From: Sphingorhabdus rigui
GTDB taxonomy: Bacteria > Pseudomonadota > Alphaproteobacteria > Sphingomonadales > Sphingomonadaceae
Length of the DNA: 64,000 bases
Direction of reading: 5' to 3'
Assembly: GCF_014196595.1 (NCBI RefSeq)
Contig: NZ_JACIEA010000001.1
Span: 1,234,546-1,298,545 of the forward strand
Shown here piece after piece: positions 1 to 8,950 of this stretch. Under the pieces are notes generated by a model, which had not been told where the DNA came from, made no database searches, and saw only the letters and a program-made list of their open reading frames with translations. The translations under genes and the position numbers were made by a program. Positions within the stretch are counted from its first letter, which is position 1. Each line of letters begins with the position of its first letter.

Positions 1-1
1 G

Positions 2-484
2 ACCTTAGACGGCGCCGTGCAGGATGCGGCACGAAGCTCGTCGTTAGAAGGCGCGACTTCTTTAACCCAACAAGAACTTATCGATGAAGAGGTCGCGTCG
101 ACAATCCGTGAACTCGCGCCAGATGCTACCGTCAAAGTAAGCCGACGTTATTTCAAGACCTTTTCGACGGCCGCACTGGCACGCGCCGAAGAGGTTATCG
201 AACAATCACCTGGTAATTTGAAATGCGATCGCGGTGAAGCCTTTATGGATGCAAACGGAAACGGGGTTTGGGACGCCGACGGCGGATCCGACGGACAAGG
301 TGGCGCAAGGGATATCGTTATCATCACATTTAAGGTTAGTTACCCCCGGCTTTTTCCGTTGGCGGCAATGTTTGGCTGGCCGGCCAACGTCGAAATGGAA
401 TCAAACTCTATTCTCGCAAACCAGCCTTATGGTGACCAGACAGGCTATGGCAAACCTGTCCAAGTCAACTGCCCATCGGTGTAA
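2..484 (+). CDS. TadE-like pilus assembly protein, 5' truncated
   Basis: The reading frame is open from the first bases of the window to a TAA at 482-484, so the N-terminus lies outside. The first visible residues (TLDGAVQDAARSS) match the end of the TadE-type N-terminal helix, where a hydrophobic segment is normally followed by a small-residue stretch before the secreted domain. The rest is a soluble domain with two cysteines (KCDRGE, QVNCPS), compatible with a disulfide in the periplasm. TadE/TadG-like proteins are minor pilins of the tight-adherence (Flp pilus) secretion system. A second TadE-like gene follows 3 bp downstream, as usual in tad loci. A GTG at 17 is only an internal codon. 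The family call is inference from this fragment plus its neighbour. Confidence 0.7.
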   Translation, partial: TLDGAVQDAARSSSLEGATSLTQQELIDEEVASTIRELAPDATVKVSRRYFKTFSTAALARAEEVIEQSPGNLKCDRGEAFMDANGNGVWDADGGSDGQGGARDIVIITFKVSYPRLFPLAAMFGWPANVEMESNSILANQPYGDQTGYGKPVQVNCPSV

Positions 485-487
485 TAT

Positions 488-1213
488 ATGGAACATGAAT
501 ATCTTAGACAGTTCCGCCAGCTAAAGCGTAACGAAAGTGGTGTGGCGATGGTCGAGCTTGCGATATCCCTCCCCTTCTTCATCGGCTTGCTCGTAGGCGG
601 CGTCGAAACCGCAAATTATGCGTCCGTCGTCATGCAGATAAACCAGATTGCACTGCACACCGCCGATGCTGCAGCGCGTATTGGGACAACAACGCCGTCA
701 GCGAATAAAACCATTTCGGAAACGCAAATCAACGATGTTTTTCAAGGATCTTTGCGTGAGGGCACGCGCATCAGCCTTGGTGGAAATCACGACTACACCG
801 ATCCATCATCCGGCGTGAAGTCTACGCGCGGCAATGCCCGGATCATTTTATCCAGTGTTGAAGAGGTCGCTGCATTTGACGCTTCCGCTCCGCGATACCG
901 CATCCGGTGGCAACGCTGCGCCGGCTCGGCGAGTTTTTACAAATCAAACTACGGCACCACGTCGACCGCGACAAGCGTCACCGGAGTTGGCCCTGTTGGA
1001 CAGCAAGCATCCCCTCCCCCTGGAGGTGTACTGATGTTCGTCGAACTGCAATATTATTTTAAGCCAATGATCGTAAACGGTTTTTCGAAACTGACCGATA
1101 GGACGATCAGCCAAGTCGCATCCATGGTGGTGCGCGAGAACCGCGACACCGTTGGCCCCACTGGAAGCGACGGGATATACAATAATGAGAAGGCAACCGT
1201 CTCCGCCTGTTAA
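488..1213 (+). CDS. TadE/TadG-like pilus assembly protein
   Basis: A protein of 241 residues. After a charged N-terminal cytoplasmic segment comes the TadE signature: a Gly, then VAMVELAISLPFF and a hydrophobic helix to about residue 45, followed by an Ala-rich stretch (TADAAARIG). This is the type IVb pilin-like N-terminus of TadE family proteins, which insert in the inner membrane with a large periplasmic C-terminal domain. The remaining 190 residues are polar and include two widely spaced cysteines (RCAGSA and the C-terminal Cys). The ATG is 3 nt after the stop of the preceding tadE-like gene with no clear Shine-Dalgarno, suggesting translational coupling. The tad locus continues to the left of the window; the next gene on the right is unrelated and convergent. 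Confidence 0.75.
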   Translation: MEHEYLRQFRQLKRNESGVAMVELAISLPFFIGLLVGGVETANYASVVMQINQIALHTADAAARIGTTTPSANKTISETQINDVFQGSLREGTRISLGGNHDYTDPSSGVKSTRGNARIILSSVEEVAAFDASAPRYRIRWQRCAGSASFYKSNYGTTSTATSVTGVGPVGQQASPPPGGVLMFVELQYYFKPMIVNGFSKLTDRTISQVASMVVRENRDTVGPTGSDGIYNNEKATVSAC

Positions 1214-1235
1214 AGCGGGGACGGCGGATATCCCT

Positions 1236-2585
1236 CTAAAGACCTAGCGTTTTGCGCACGCCAGCAACAATCTTGTCGGCATTGATGAGCGTCGCCTTCT
1301 CAAGATTAGCTGCATAAGGCATCGGAACGTCTTCGTTCGTGATACGCAAGACGGGAGCGTCGAGATCATCGAAGCCCTGCTCCATACATACTGCAAGGAT
1401 TTCGCTACCAACCGAACACACCGGCCAGCCTTCTTCGGCCACGACCAAACGATTGGTTTTTGCAAGGCTCGCCAGCACGGTCTGCGTATCCAGCGGACGA
1501 ATGGTGCGCAGGTCGATGACCTCTGCGCTGATGCCTTCGGCCGCTAACGTGTCAGCTGCCTCCAATGACAGCCCCACGCCAATGGAATAGCTCACGATAG
1601 TTACGTCTGTGCCTTCGCGCATGATGCGTGCCTTACCAATCGGCAGCACATGGTCGTCCCCTGCGGGAACTTCAAACGTGCGACCATAAAGCAGCTCGTT
1701 TTCGAGGAAAACAACCGGGTCCTCGCAACGGATTGCGGCTTTGAGCAAACCCTTCGCATCTGCGGCATCATAGGGTGCGATAACAATCAGACCGGGCACG
1801 CTGGCGTACCATGGCGCGTAATTTTGGCTATGCTGCGCACCGACGCGCGCTGCGGCACCGTTTGGACCACGGAACACGATGGGGCAGCGCATCTGGCCAC
1901 CCGACATGTAATTGGTCTTTGCCGCCGAGTTGATGATGTGGTCAATCGCCTGCATCGCAAAGTTAAATGTCATGAATTCGATGACGGGGCGAAGCCCGCC
2001 CATCGCGGCGCCCGTTCCGATACCTGCAAAGCCATATTCGGTAATTGGCGTATCGATAACGCGGCGAGCACCGAACTCGTCAAGCAAGCCCTGCGTCACT
2101 TTATAAGCGCCCTGATATTCGGCAACTTCCTCGCCCATGACAAATACGCGGTCATCGCGGCGCATTTCTTCAGCCATTGCGTCGCGCAAAGCTTCACGCA
2201 AGGTAACAGACTGCATCGCAGCGCCATCGGTTGTGGCGGGCGCGGCCTTGGGAGCAACGGGAGCGACCGCAACCACGACCTCAGGTGCGGGCGTCGGTGC
2301 GGCGGCGGGCGCTGGGGTGGTTTTTGCTGGAGCCGCAGCCTCGTCATCGCTTGAGATAAGCGCAATCACGGTGCCGATCTTCACCCCGTCGGTGCCCTCA
2401 GGCACGGAAATGGATGTAATCACGCCTTCATCAACGGCTTCAAACTCCATCGTTGCCTTATCGGTTTCGATCTCCGCAAGGATATCGCCAGACTTCACTC
2501 TATCGCCTTCCTTAACCAACCATCTGGCAAGCGTGCCTTCTTCCATTGTTGGCGAAAGCGCGGGCATTTTCAGTTCGATTGCCAT
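1236..2585 (-). CDS. pdhB: Pyruvate dehydrogenase E1 component, beta subunit, with N-terminal lipoyl domain
   Basis: A protein of 449 residues. Residues 1-78 form a biotinyl/lipoyl domain with the modifiable lysine in [10 protein letters not shown]; an Ala/Pro-rich flexible linker follows to about residue 120; the rest is the transketolase pyrimidine-binding and C-terminal domains of E1 beta. It pairs with the alpha subunit to decarboxylate pyruvate with thiamine diphosphate and to acetylate lipoyl groups of the complex. A lipoyl domain fused to E1 beta is typical of alphaproteobacteria such as Zymomonas and Rhizobium. I place the start at the ATG at 2585, which overlaps the pdhA stop as TGATG; a TTG one codon upstream is less likely. 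The tight overlap indicates coupled translation and equal stoichiometry. Confidence 0.95.
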   Translation of the reverse strand: MAIELKMPALSPTMEEGTLARWLVKEGDRVKSGDILAEIETDKATMEFEAVDEGVITSISVPEGTDGVKIGTVIALISSDDEAAAPAKTTPAPAAAPTPAPEVVVAVAPVAPKAAPATTDGAAMQSVTLREALRDAMAEEMRRDDRVFVMGEEVAEYQGAYKVTQGLLDEFGARRVIDTPITEYGFAGIGTGAAMGGLRPVIEFMTFNFAMQAIDHIINSAAKTNYMSGGQMRCPIVFRGPNGAAARVGAQHSQNYAPWYASVPGLIVIAPYDAADAKGLLKAAIRCEDPVVFLENELLYGRTFEVPAGDDHVLPIGKARIMREGTDVTIVSYSIGVGLSLEAADTLAAEGISAEVIDLRTIRPLDTQTVLASLAKTNRLVVAEEGWPVCSVGSEILAVCMEQGFDDLDAPVLRITNEDVPMPYAANLEKATLINADKIVAGVRKTLGL

Positions 2586-3655
2586 CAATATTGCTCCACC
2601 AACACGTCAGTATAAAGTTCGGACAAATCCGGTTCAGGCGATGCTTCCGCAAAATCAGCAGATTCATTCACGATTTTCCGGATTTCCTTCTCAATGGCCT
2701 TCAACTCGTCTTCGCCCACGCCAAGGTCGGCCAGATACGCCTTGCATCCCTCGATAGGGTCGCTGTTGTCTCGTACCGACTGCACTTCATCGCGGCTTCT
2801 GTACTTCGCCGGATCGGACATGGAGTGACCGCGATAACGGTACGTCTTCATTTCCAGCAACACGGGCCCCTTACCGCTGCGGACCCAATCCAATGCAACC
2901 TCGGCAGCACCGCGCACGGCGAGAATGTCCATACCATCAACCTGAATGCCCGGAATGCGGAAGCTTTCGCCCCGGCGGTACAATTGGTCCTCGGACGACG
3001 CGCGGTTTACGCTGGTGCCCATCGCATATTGGTTATTCTCGATGACGAATATGATCGGAAGCTTCCACAATTCCGCCATGTTAAAGCTTTCGTAGACTTG
3101 TCCTTGGTTGGACGCACCGTCACCGAAATATGCGAGGCACACCCCGCCATCGTTCGAATATTTGTGACCAAACGCAAGGCCAGCCCCCAGCGAGACTTGC
3201 GCGCCCACGATGCCATGGCCGCCGTAAAATTTATGCTCGGTCGAAAACATATGCATCGACCCGCCCTTGCCCCGCGAAATGCCCGCAGCACGACCAGTCA
3301 GTTCCGCCATGATCAGATTGGGATCAATACCATATGCCAGCATATGCCCATGGTCACGATAGCCCGTGATGACGCTGTCTTTGCCCGGTGTCAGCGCGGA
3401 TTGGAGTCCAATGGCGACGGCTTCTTGGCCGATGTACAAATGGCAAAAACCACCGATCAGACCTAGGCCATATAATTGCCCCGCTTTTTCTTCAAAACGG
3501 CGGATCAGCAGCATGTCACGATAGAATTTTAAAAGTTCTTCTTTCGTGGCCTTATATGGCTTTGGTTCGGTCGGACGCTCGCGGTTGGCGCGCGCGGCGT
3601 CTTCGCTCACACTGGCCTTCTTCGAAACAGATTTTTTCGCTGGGGTGGTTGCCAA
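2585..3655 (-). CDS. pdhA: Pyruvate dehydrogenase E1 component, alpha subunit
   Basis: A protein of 356 residues of the E1 alpha family. The thiamine-diphosphate motif runs from GDGASNQG to the Asn-rich ENNQYAMGT, and [10 protein letters not shown] is the phosphorylation-loop region conserved in these enzymes. The first 30 residues are a Lys/Ala-rich extension, common in alphaproteobacterial PdhA. No ATG or GTG lies near the conserved start; translation probably begins at TTG (3655-3653), with a good AAAGGAA Shine-Dalgarno centred about 9 nt upstream. It is the first gene of the pdhAB pair. The E2/E3 genes are not in the window. Confidence 0.95.
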   Translation of the reverse strand: MATTPAKKSVSKKASVSEDAARANRERPTEPKPYKATKEELLKFYRDMLLIRRFEEKAGQLYGLGLIGGFCHLYIGQEAVAIGLQSALTPGKDSVITGYRDHGHMLAYGIDPNLIMAELTGRAAGISRGKGGSMHMFSTEHKFYGGHGIVGAQVSLGAGLAFGHKYSNDGGVCLAYFGDGASNQGQVYESFNMAELWKLPIIFVIENNQYAMGTSVNRASSEDQLYRRGESFRIPGIQVDGMDILAVRGAAEVALDWVRSGKGPVLLEMKTYRYRGHSMSDPAKYRSRDEVQSVRDNSDPIEGCKAYLADLGVGEDELKAIEKEIRKIVNESADFAEASPEPDLSELYTDVLVEQY

Positions 3656-3779
3656 AACAAGTTCCTTTGGTGGAATTTTATATGCGAATGCATTGTCGCC
3701 TAGTCAAAATCGACCGAGGTGAAAAGCGCTTTTCCGCAACGGAATGCACTGCATAGCTATTCATTCTATGACGAATGTA

Positions 3780-4091
3780 TCACTTTAAAGGAACGACAAC
3801 CTCGTCAGGCGCAACAACGTTCAATTCCTTGCGCATTAATTCGCCGGCCAAGTCAGGATCGACATTATCGCGGTCCAGAAGCAACTGCCGATTGCGCAGG
3901 GCATCGCGTTCCTTTTGTAATTTGGCCAGTTCAATCTTACGCTCACTCAGCGCCGCCCGATAATCCGTCCACGCAATGATGCCCGTTGGTCCCAGAAGTG
4001 CATAAGACGCAATACCCAGCAAAGCGACAAGCGCCAAAGCCGGCCCAATCACCGACTTCACATATTCAGGCTTTCGGTTTGAACGCACCAT
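3780..4091 (-). CDS. ftsB: FtsB/DivIC-like septum formation initiator
   Basis: A small bitopic membrane protein of 103 residues: a short basic N-terminus, one transmembrane helix at about residues 13-34, then a periplasmic coiled coil rich in Leu, Lys, Glu and Arg (about 42-75), and a short tail. This is the architecture of the FtsB/DivIC family, which forms a heterotrimer with FtsL and FtsQ and activates septal peptidoglycan synthesis. The gene lies just downstream of eno on the same strand, as ftsB does in many proteobacteria, which strengthens the call. The family is short and poorly conserved, so the assignment rests on architecture plus context. Confidence 0.8.
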   Translation of the reverse strand: MVRSNRKPEYVKSVIGPALALVALLGIASYALLGPTGIIAWTDYRAALSERKIELAKLQKERDALRNRQLLLDRDNVDPDLAGELMRKELNVVAPDEVVVPLK

Positions 4092-4137
4092 ATTCAGACA
4101 GAATCATATTTTCGCAAAAATGGCAAGAAAGGAGGGG

Positions 4138-5502
<1,365 letters not shown>

Positions 5503-5612
5503 TTAAATGTAATTTTATGGTGCTATAGTTGACTAAGGCACCGCCCGTACAAATATGAGATATAGCGGCGCCCATTTGAGTGCCCGCACTAAACCGATAG
5601 GAGCATATTCCC

Positions 5613-6164
5613 ATGGCCGAAACTGAAAAGCCAAAAGCGGCTGCGAAACCAGCGCCCGTGAAAAAAGCAACCGCCAAGCCTGCGGCTGCGAAGACAGCAG
5701 CAGTCAAGCCAGCCGCTTCCAAGGCCACAAAGCCCGCTGCGTCGACTTCAGCACCAAAGGCCGTGGCAAAGGCGCAGCCTGCCAAAGGCAAAACCGACGA
5801 CGTTAAATCCAAGGTCAAATCAGACATGAACGATTTCAAATCCAAAGCAACGGAAAGCGCGCGCGCCGCAGCTAAAAAAGGCAAGGACCGCGCGACGGAA
5901 GCGGTCGACAGCATTGGTAAACTTATTCGCGACAGCGCTGCGACCATCGATGACAATGTCGGTAAGCAATATGGCGATTACGCCCGTAGCGCAGCAGATA
6001 TGGTCGAAGGCTTCGCTGGCAAGATGGACGCAAAGGATGTCGACGCCTTGGCCGATGATGCCCGCCAGTTTGTCCGCAAAAGCCCGGCAGTTGCGGTTGG
6101 CGCTGCCGCGGCCATTGGCTTTGTACTCGCACGCCTCATTCGCTCTGGCGGCAAGGACGCCTAA
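5613..6164 (+). CDS. KAP-rich tail plus DUF883/YqjD-like membrane-anchored protein
   Basis: A protein of 183 residues in two parts. Residues 1 to about 65 are almost only Lys, Ala, Pro, Ser and Thr, resembling the histone H1-like tails of AlgP-type proteins. Residues 65-183 are amphipathic helices ending in a hydrophobic segment (AVAVGAAAAIGFVLARLI), then a short basic tail. The second part resembles the DUF883/ElaB-YqjD family, whose E. coli members sit in the inner membrane by a C-terminal helix and bind ribosomes. A Shine-Dalgarno (AGGAG) precedes the ATG. The next two genes fit yqjE and yqjK by position and topology. Nucleic-acid or ribosome tethering is inference from composition. Its composition mirrors the protein at 55652, with domain order reversed. 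Confidence 0.65.
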   Translation: MAETEKPKAAAKPAPVKKATAKPAAAKTAAVKPAASKATKPAASTSAPKAVAKAQPAKGKTDDVKSKVKSDMNDFKSKATESARAAAKKGKDRATEAVDSIGKLIRDSAATIDDNVGKQYGDYARSAADMVEGFAGKMDAKDVDALADDARQFVRKSPAVAVGAAAAIGFVLARLIRSGGKDA

Positions 6165-6210
6165 TTAGACAGCATTAGCAGCTTTGCAAAAGGCCGCTTT
6201 TGACCGATAA

Positions 6211-6618
6211 GTGAAACCAATGATTATGGATCAGCGTCAGGACGAATTGGTGGAGGATAGCCCGAAACCGGCAGAAGCGACCGCAAGCGAACAGGTTTCG
6301 TTGGTGATGGAAGACCTGCGCGCGCTGGTGAAGGCAGAAATGCAATATTACCGTTCGCGCCTTAATTACACGCGACATGTATTCCGATCGGCGTTCCTCT
6401 ATGGCGCGATTGCGGCGTTTGCACTCATCGGCGCGGCAATCGCGTTTGTGTTGGGGCTGGTGCTTACGTTGGCCCCATTAATTGGTCCGCTGGCGGCCAC
6501 GTTGGTTGTCACGTTCACCTTTATCGTCGTTGCGGTCATTTTTGGATCGCTGGCACGAAAATGGATGAGGAAAGTTTACTTTCCGGAAATGCAAGAGAAT
6601 GTCGACGATCTTACCTGA
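6211..6618 (+). CDS. Phage-holin-superfamily (DUF1469/YqjE-like) inner-membrane protein
   Basis: A protein of 135 residues with a polar N-terminal part including an amphipathic helix (LRALVKAEMQYYRSRL), two strong transmembrane helices at about residues 68-90 and 95-115, and a charged tail. This is the Phage_holin_3_6/DUF1469 layout of E. coli YqjE. Despite the family name no phage genes surround it. The GTG at 6211 is the longest start; ATG codons at 6220 and 6226 are equally possible. It lies between a DUF883-like gene and a small membrane protein gene that overlaps its end by 20 bp, so the three are probably one transcript. Confidence 0.7.
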   Translation: MKPMIMDQRQDELVEDSPKPAEATASEQVSLVMEDLRALVKAEMQYYRSRLNYTRHVFRSAFLYGAIAAFALIGAAIAFVLGLVLTLAPLIGPLAATLVVTFTFIVVAVIFGSLARKWMRKVYFPEMQENVDDLT

Positions 6619-6934
6619 AGACCCGGTTGTCACGGACCGCGAAAGCGTCATTCTGTCGAATGCAGAGCGGCGTAATCTTCGGCGTAAGCTTAAGGGCAGC
6701 ATCAACGTTGCTCAGGATGTCCTCAACCCCCGCAACCAAGTTCGCAAGCTGGTCGCGTTGAAAAAATCGCAGGCTAAAAAGGCTGCGGATGGGACCATCC
6801 AAGTCGTGAAGAGAAAAGCACCGCTTATCGGCATACTCGGCGCAGCCACATTATTGGTGGCCGCCCGCCGTCCGATTTCGCGTTGGATTTCACGCTTGCG
6901 AAAGAGTAAAACAAACACGCCCGTTGGCGATTGA
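6599..6934 (+). CDS. Small basic membrane protein in YqjK-like position
   Basis: A protein of 111 residues that I cannot assign to a named family with certainty. It has a basic N-terminal two thirds and one C-terminal hydrophobic segment (LIGILGAATLLVAA), followed by a strongly basic tail (RRPISRWISRLRKSK). It overlaps the YqjE-like gene by 20 bp and follows a YqjD-like gene, so by position and topology it corresponds to yqjK of the enterobacterial yqjDEK cluster. DUF3618-type proteins are a second possibility. The function is unknown; membrane association with a basic cytoplasmic face is the only safe statement. Confidence 0.55.
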   Translation: MSTILPEDPVVTDRESVILSNAERRNLRRKLKGSINVAQDVLNPRNQVRKLVALKKSQAKKAADGTIQVVKRKAPLIGILGAATLLVAARRPISRWISRLRKSKTNTPVGD

Positions 6935-6948
6935 TATAGGAACGAAAC

Positions 6949-7398
6949 ATGAGCAAGATTGGCGACAGCATTAAAACCGCAGCTGACAGCGCGAAAGACA
7001 GCCTTGCAAGCGCGAAAGCCAAAACGACGCAATCAAGCGCTGCGGCGCGCGTAAAGGCATCCGACATGTACGAAAAGGGCAAGGGCAAGACAAGCGACGG
7101 CATTGACAAAAATCCGTTGGCCATCGTTTTGGGCGGCATCGCGATCGGCGCAATCGTCGGTGCACTTTTGCCGCGCACGGAACGTGAAACGAAAGTTTTG
7201 GGCAAGGCTGGTAAAAAGCTGAACAAAAAGGCCCGCAAAATGGCTGAAGCCGCGAAAGCCGCCGGTAAGGACCAGGTCGAAAGCCTCGGCCTGAACGGCG
7301 ACGCGTTGCGTTTGCAATTTAGGGAGCTTGTCAGCAAAGCCGCAGTCGCTGTAAAGGCCGCGAGTCAGGCGGCAACGGATGCTGCCAAAGAAAAATAA
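6949..7398 (+). CDS. YtxH/DUF883-like Lys/Ala-rich membrane protein
   Basis: A protein of 149 residues. The N-terminal 45 residues form Ala/Lys/Ser-rich amphipathic helices, then one hydrophobic segment (NPLAIVLGGIAIGAIVGALLP, shown to its 20th residue as NPLAIVLGGIAIGAIVGALL), then a long Lys/Ala-rich helical domain. The layout resembles YtxH-like and DUF883 stress proteins. It is the fourth gene of a same-strand run beginning at 5613, separated from the previous stop by 14 bp, with a Shine-Dalgarno-like AGGAAC before the ATG. Its role is unknown; membership of a stress-linked envelope cluster is inference from neighbours. Confidence 0.55.
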   Translation: MSKIGDSIKTAADSAKDSLASAKAKTTQSSAAARVKASDMYEKGKGKTSDGIDKNPLAIVLGGIAIGAIVGALLPRTERETKVLGKAGKKLNKKARKMAEAAKAAGKDQVESLGLNGDALRLQFRELVSKAAVAVKAASQAATDAAKEK

Positions 7399-7410
7399 TT
7401 GGAAAACAGC

Positions 7411-7629
7411 GTGACCGACACAAAATTGCACCTCGTCTTTGGTGGACGGGTTGAAGACCCACAGACGTTGAAGTTTACGGATTTAGAAAAATTGGACATT
7501 GTGGGCATGTTTCCGGACTATGCCAGCGCAGAAGAAGCATGGCGCGCCGCCGCACAGCGCACGGTTGATGATGCCGAAATGAAATATGTCGTCGTTCATT
7601 TGCACAAGTTGCTGCAACCCGGCGCATAA
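7411..7629 (+). CDS. DUF4170 domain protein
   Basis: A protein of 72 residues containing KLHLVFGGRVEDP near the start and DDAEMKYVVVHLHKLL near the end, the conserved ends of the DUF4170 family, small soluble proteins widespread in alphaproteobacteria and without known function. I prefer the GTG at 7411, which has a GGAAAA Shine-Dalgarno 6 nt upstream; a TTG at 7399 in the same frame directly abuts the previous stop. It is the last gene of the plus-strand run 5613-7629 and ends 11 bp before a strong hairpin. Confidence 0.75.
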   Translation: MTDTKLHLVFGGRVEDPQTLKFTDLEKLDIVGMFPDYASAEEAWRAAAQRTVDDAEMKYVVVHLHKLLQPGA

Positions 7630-7640
7630 ATCCCGCATTG

Positions 7641-7671
7641 GACGTTACCCTGATCCCATCAGGGTGACGTC
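7641..7671. terminator. Hairpin between convergent genes, related to the repeat at 13760
   Basis: A 14-bp stem (arms at 7641-7654 and 7658-7671, one G:T pair) closes a 3-nt loop CCC. It lies between the convergent ends of the DUF4170 gene (7629) and the rhomboid gene (7678), a good place for a bidirectional terminator, although no long T-run follows on either side. The right arm contains TCAGGGTGAC, a 10-mer also present in the palindrome at 13760-13784, so it may be a member of a dispersed REP-like family used as a terminator. Confidence 0.6.
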
Positions 7672-7677
7672 AAAGCT

Positions 7678-8340
7678 TCAGGCGTTACGATAGCGCCAAA
7701 GCAGCAATGGCCGTGCCAGAGCTAGCCCCATCACAAAACCACCTATATGCGACCAGATGGCAATACCGACACCTAACCCCGGTCCGACAAAGCCCATCGC
7801 AAGGTTCAGGCCAATCCAAGCCAAGGTCAGATGGAGCGGCCGTGCGATCCCTGCAGGAATCGGCCCCCAAGGCTTTGGCTGCTTGTTCGGGAACAGCAAT
7901 ACATAAGCCCCAATGATACCCGATATCGCCCCGCTTGCGCCGATGGCAGGCGCCATCATATCCAATGACATCGGCAATTGCAGATAAGCCGCAAGCCACT
8001 CAGTAGCCGCAGCAGCATAAGCGGACACCATATACAGCGCCAAGAAGAGACCGCCGCCCAAAACGCGCTCAACCATTTTGCCGATAAGCAAAAGCATCAG
8101 CATGTTCATGATAACATGCGCGATCCCGCCATGCAGGAATGCGGCAGTCAACGGCGTAAGCAACGCGGGCACGAGAAATGTTATGCCCGCAAACGCAGAA
8201 CTATCACCGCTTAAACGGGCCGGGAAAAGCCCGCCAGCAACGACCGCATATTGCCACAAGGACGGCACCAACAAAATGGCAGCAATTGCCAGATTGATGA
8301 TGATCAGTGCGTGGGTGACAGGTCCGCGGGGAAACTGCAT
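7678..8340 (-). CDS. Rhomboid family intramembrane serine protease
   Basis: A protein of 220 residues with about six hydrophobic helices. The catalytic serine is visible in GASGAISG (Ser136) and the partner histidine in SHIGGF (His198), at the spacing expected for a rhomboid Ser-His dyad; HGGIAHVIMNM (about 70-80) is the conserved HxxxN-type segment of the second helix. Rhomboids cleave transmembrane segments within the bilayer; the substrate here is unknown. The gene lies 36 bp downstream of greA on the same strand and may be the last cistron of carA-carB-greA-rhomboid. There is no clear Shine-Dalgarno before the ATG. Confidence 0.88.
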   Translation of the reverse strand: MQFPRGPVTHALIIINLAIAAILLVPSLWQYAVVAGGLFPARLSGDSSAFAGITFLVPALLTPLTAAFLHGGIAHVIMNMLMLLLIGKMVERVLGGGLFLALYMVSAYAAAATEWLAAYLQLPMSLDMMAPAIGASGAISGIIGAYVLLFPNKQPKPWGPIPAGIARPLHLTLAWIGLNLAMGFVGPGLGVGIAIWSHIGGFVMGLALARPLLLWRYRNA

Positions 8341-8376
8341 GTCAAATATTACGGCGCTTCATCACGAAACGCACGT

Positions 8377-8853
8377 TCAGATGAACTCGATTTTGGATAC
8401 GAGATAAAATTTGTCACCCGATGGTACCGTCACTTCGACTTCATCGTCGGCGATACGCCCGATAAGCGCGCGGCCCAATGGCGAATTGTAGGAAATACGG
8501 CCGGCCTTCGCATCGGCTTCGGTTTCACCCACCAGCTGATACCGCACAGGCTTGTCGTTTTCGTCCAACAACGTCACCGTTGCACCAAAAACAATCTTGT
8601 CACCTGACAAAGTCGTCGGATCGATAATTTGCGCGCGGCCAATTTTGTCTTCAATTTCTGAAATCGCGGCTTCCACCTGACCCTGGCGTTCCTTGGCGGC
8701 GTGGTATTCGGCATTTTCCGACAGATCGCCATGCGCACGCGCTTCCTCGATTGCTTCCACAATCAATGGCCGCTCATCCCGAAGGCGCTTCAGGTCGGTT
8801 GTCAGCTTTTCATAGCCTTCAGCCAACATCGGATATTTCTCAAAACTCGCCAT
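8377..8853 (-). CDS. greA: Transcription elongation factor GreA
   Basis: A protein of 158 residues, the normal GreA length. The N-terminal coiled coil carries the tip motif [16 protein letters not shown] with the acidic residues that enter the RNA polymerase secondary channel; the C-terminal FKBP-like domain contains [10 protein letters not shown] and [13 protein letters not shown]. GreA stimulates transcript cleavage by backtracked RNA polymerase. A GAAGGG Shine-Dalgarno precedes the ATG. It follows carB by 97 bp on the same strand, the conserved alphaproteobacterial carA-carB-greA order. Confidence 0.97.
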   Translation of the reverse strand: MASFEKYPMLAEGYEKLTTDLKRLRDERPLIVEAIEEARAHGDLSENAEYHAAKERQGQVEAAISEIEDKIGRAQIIDPTTLSGDKIVFGATVTLLDENDKPVRYQLVGETEADAKAGRISYNSPLGRALIGRIADDEVEVTVPSGDKFYLVSKIEFI

Positions 8854-8950
8854 CAGGCAAAACCCTTCGTCACAAAAACATCCCGACCGGAGAAATGATA
8901 ACCATCAATCCGATATGCAGTTCAATTGTCGGGGAAAGATACTGCTCGTG

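Noticed and set aside
1650-3466. Long plus-strand frames opposite pdhB and pdhA
   Set aside because: Both conserved PDH genes occupy the minus strand here; the plus-strand products have no family features.
6211-6618. Holin-family hit as evidence for a prophage
   Set aside because: The protein fits the YqjE/DUF1469 group and its neighbours are yqjD/yqjK-like; no phage structural, lysis or integrase genes are present.
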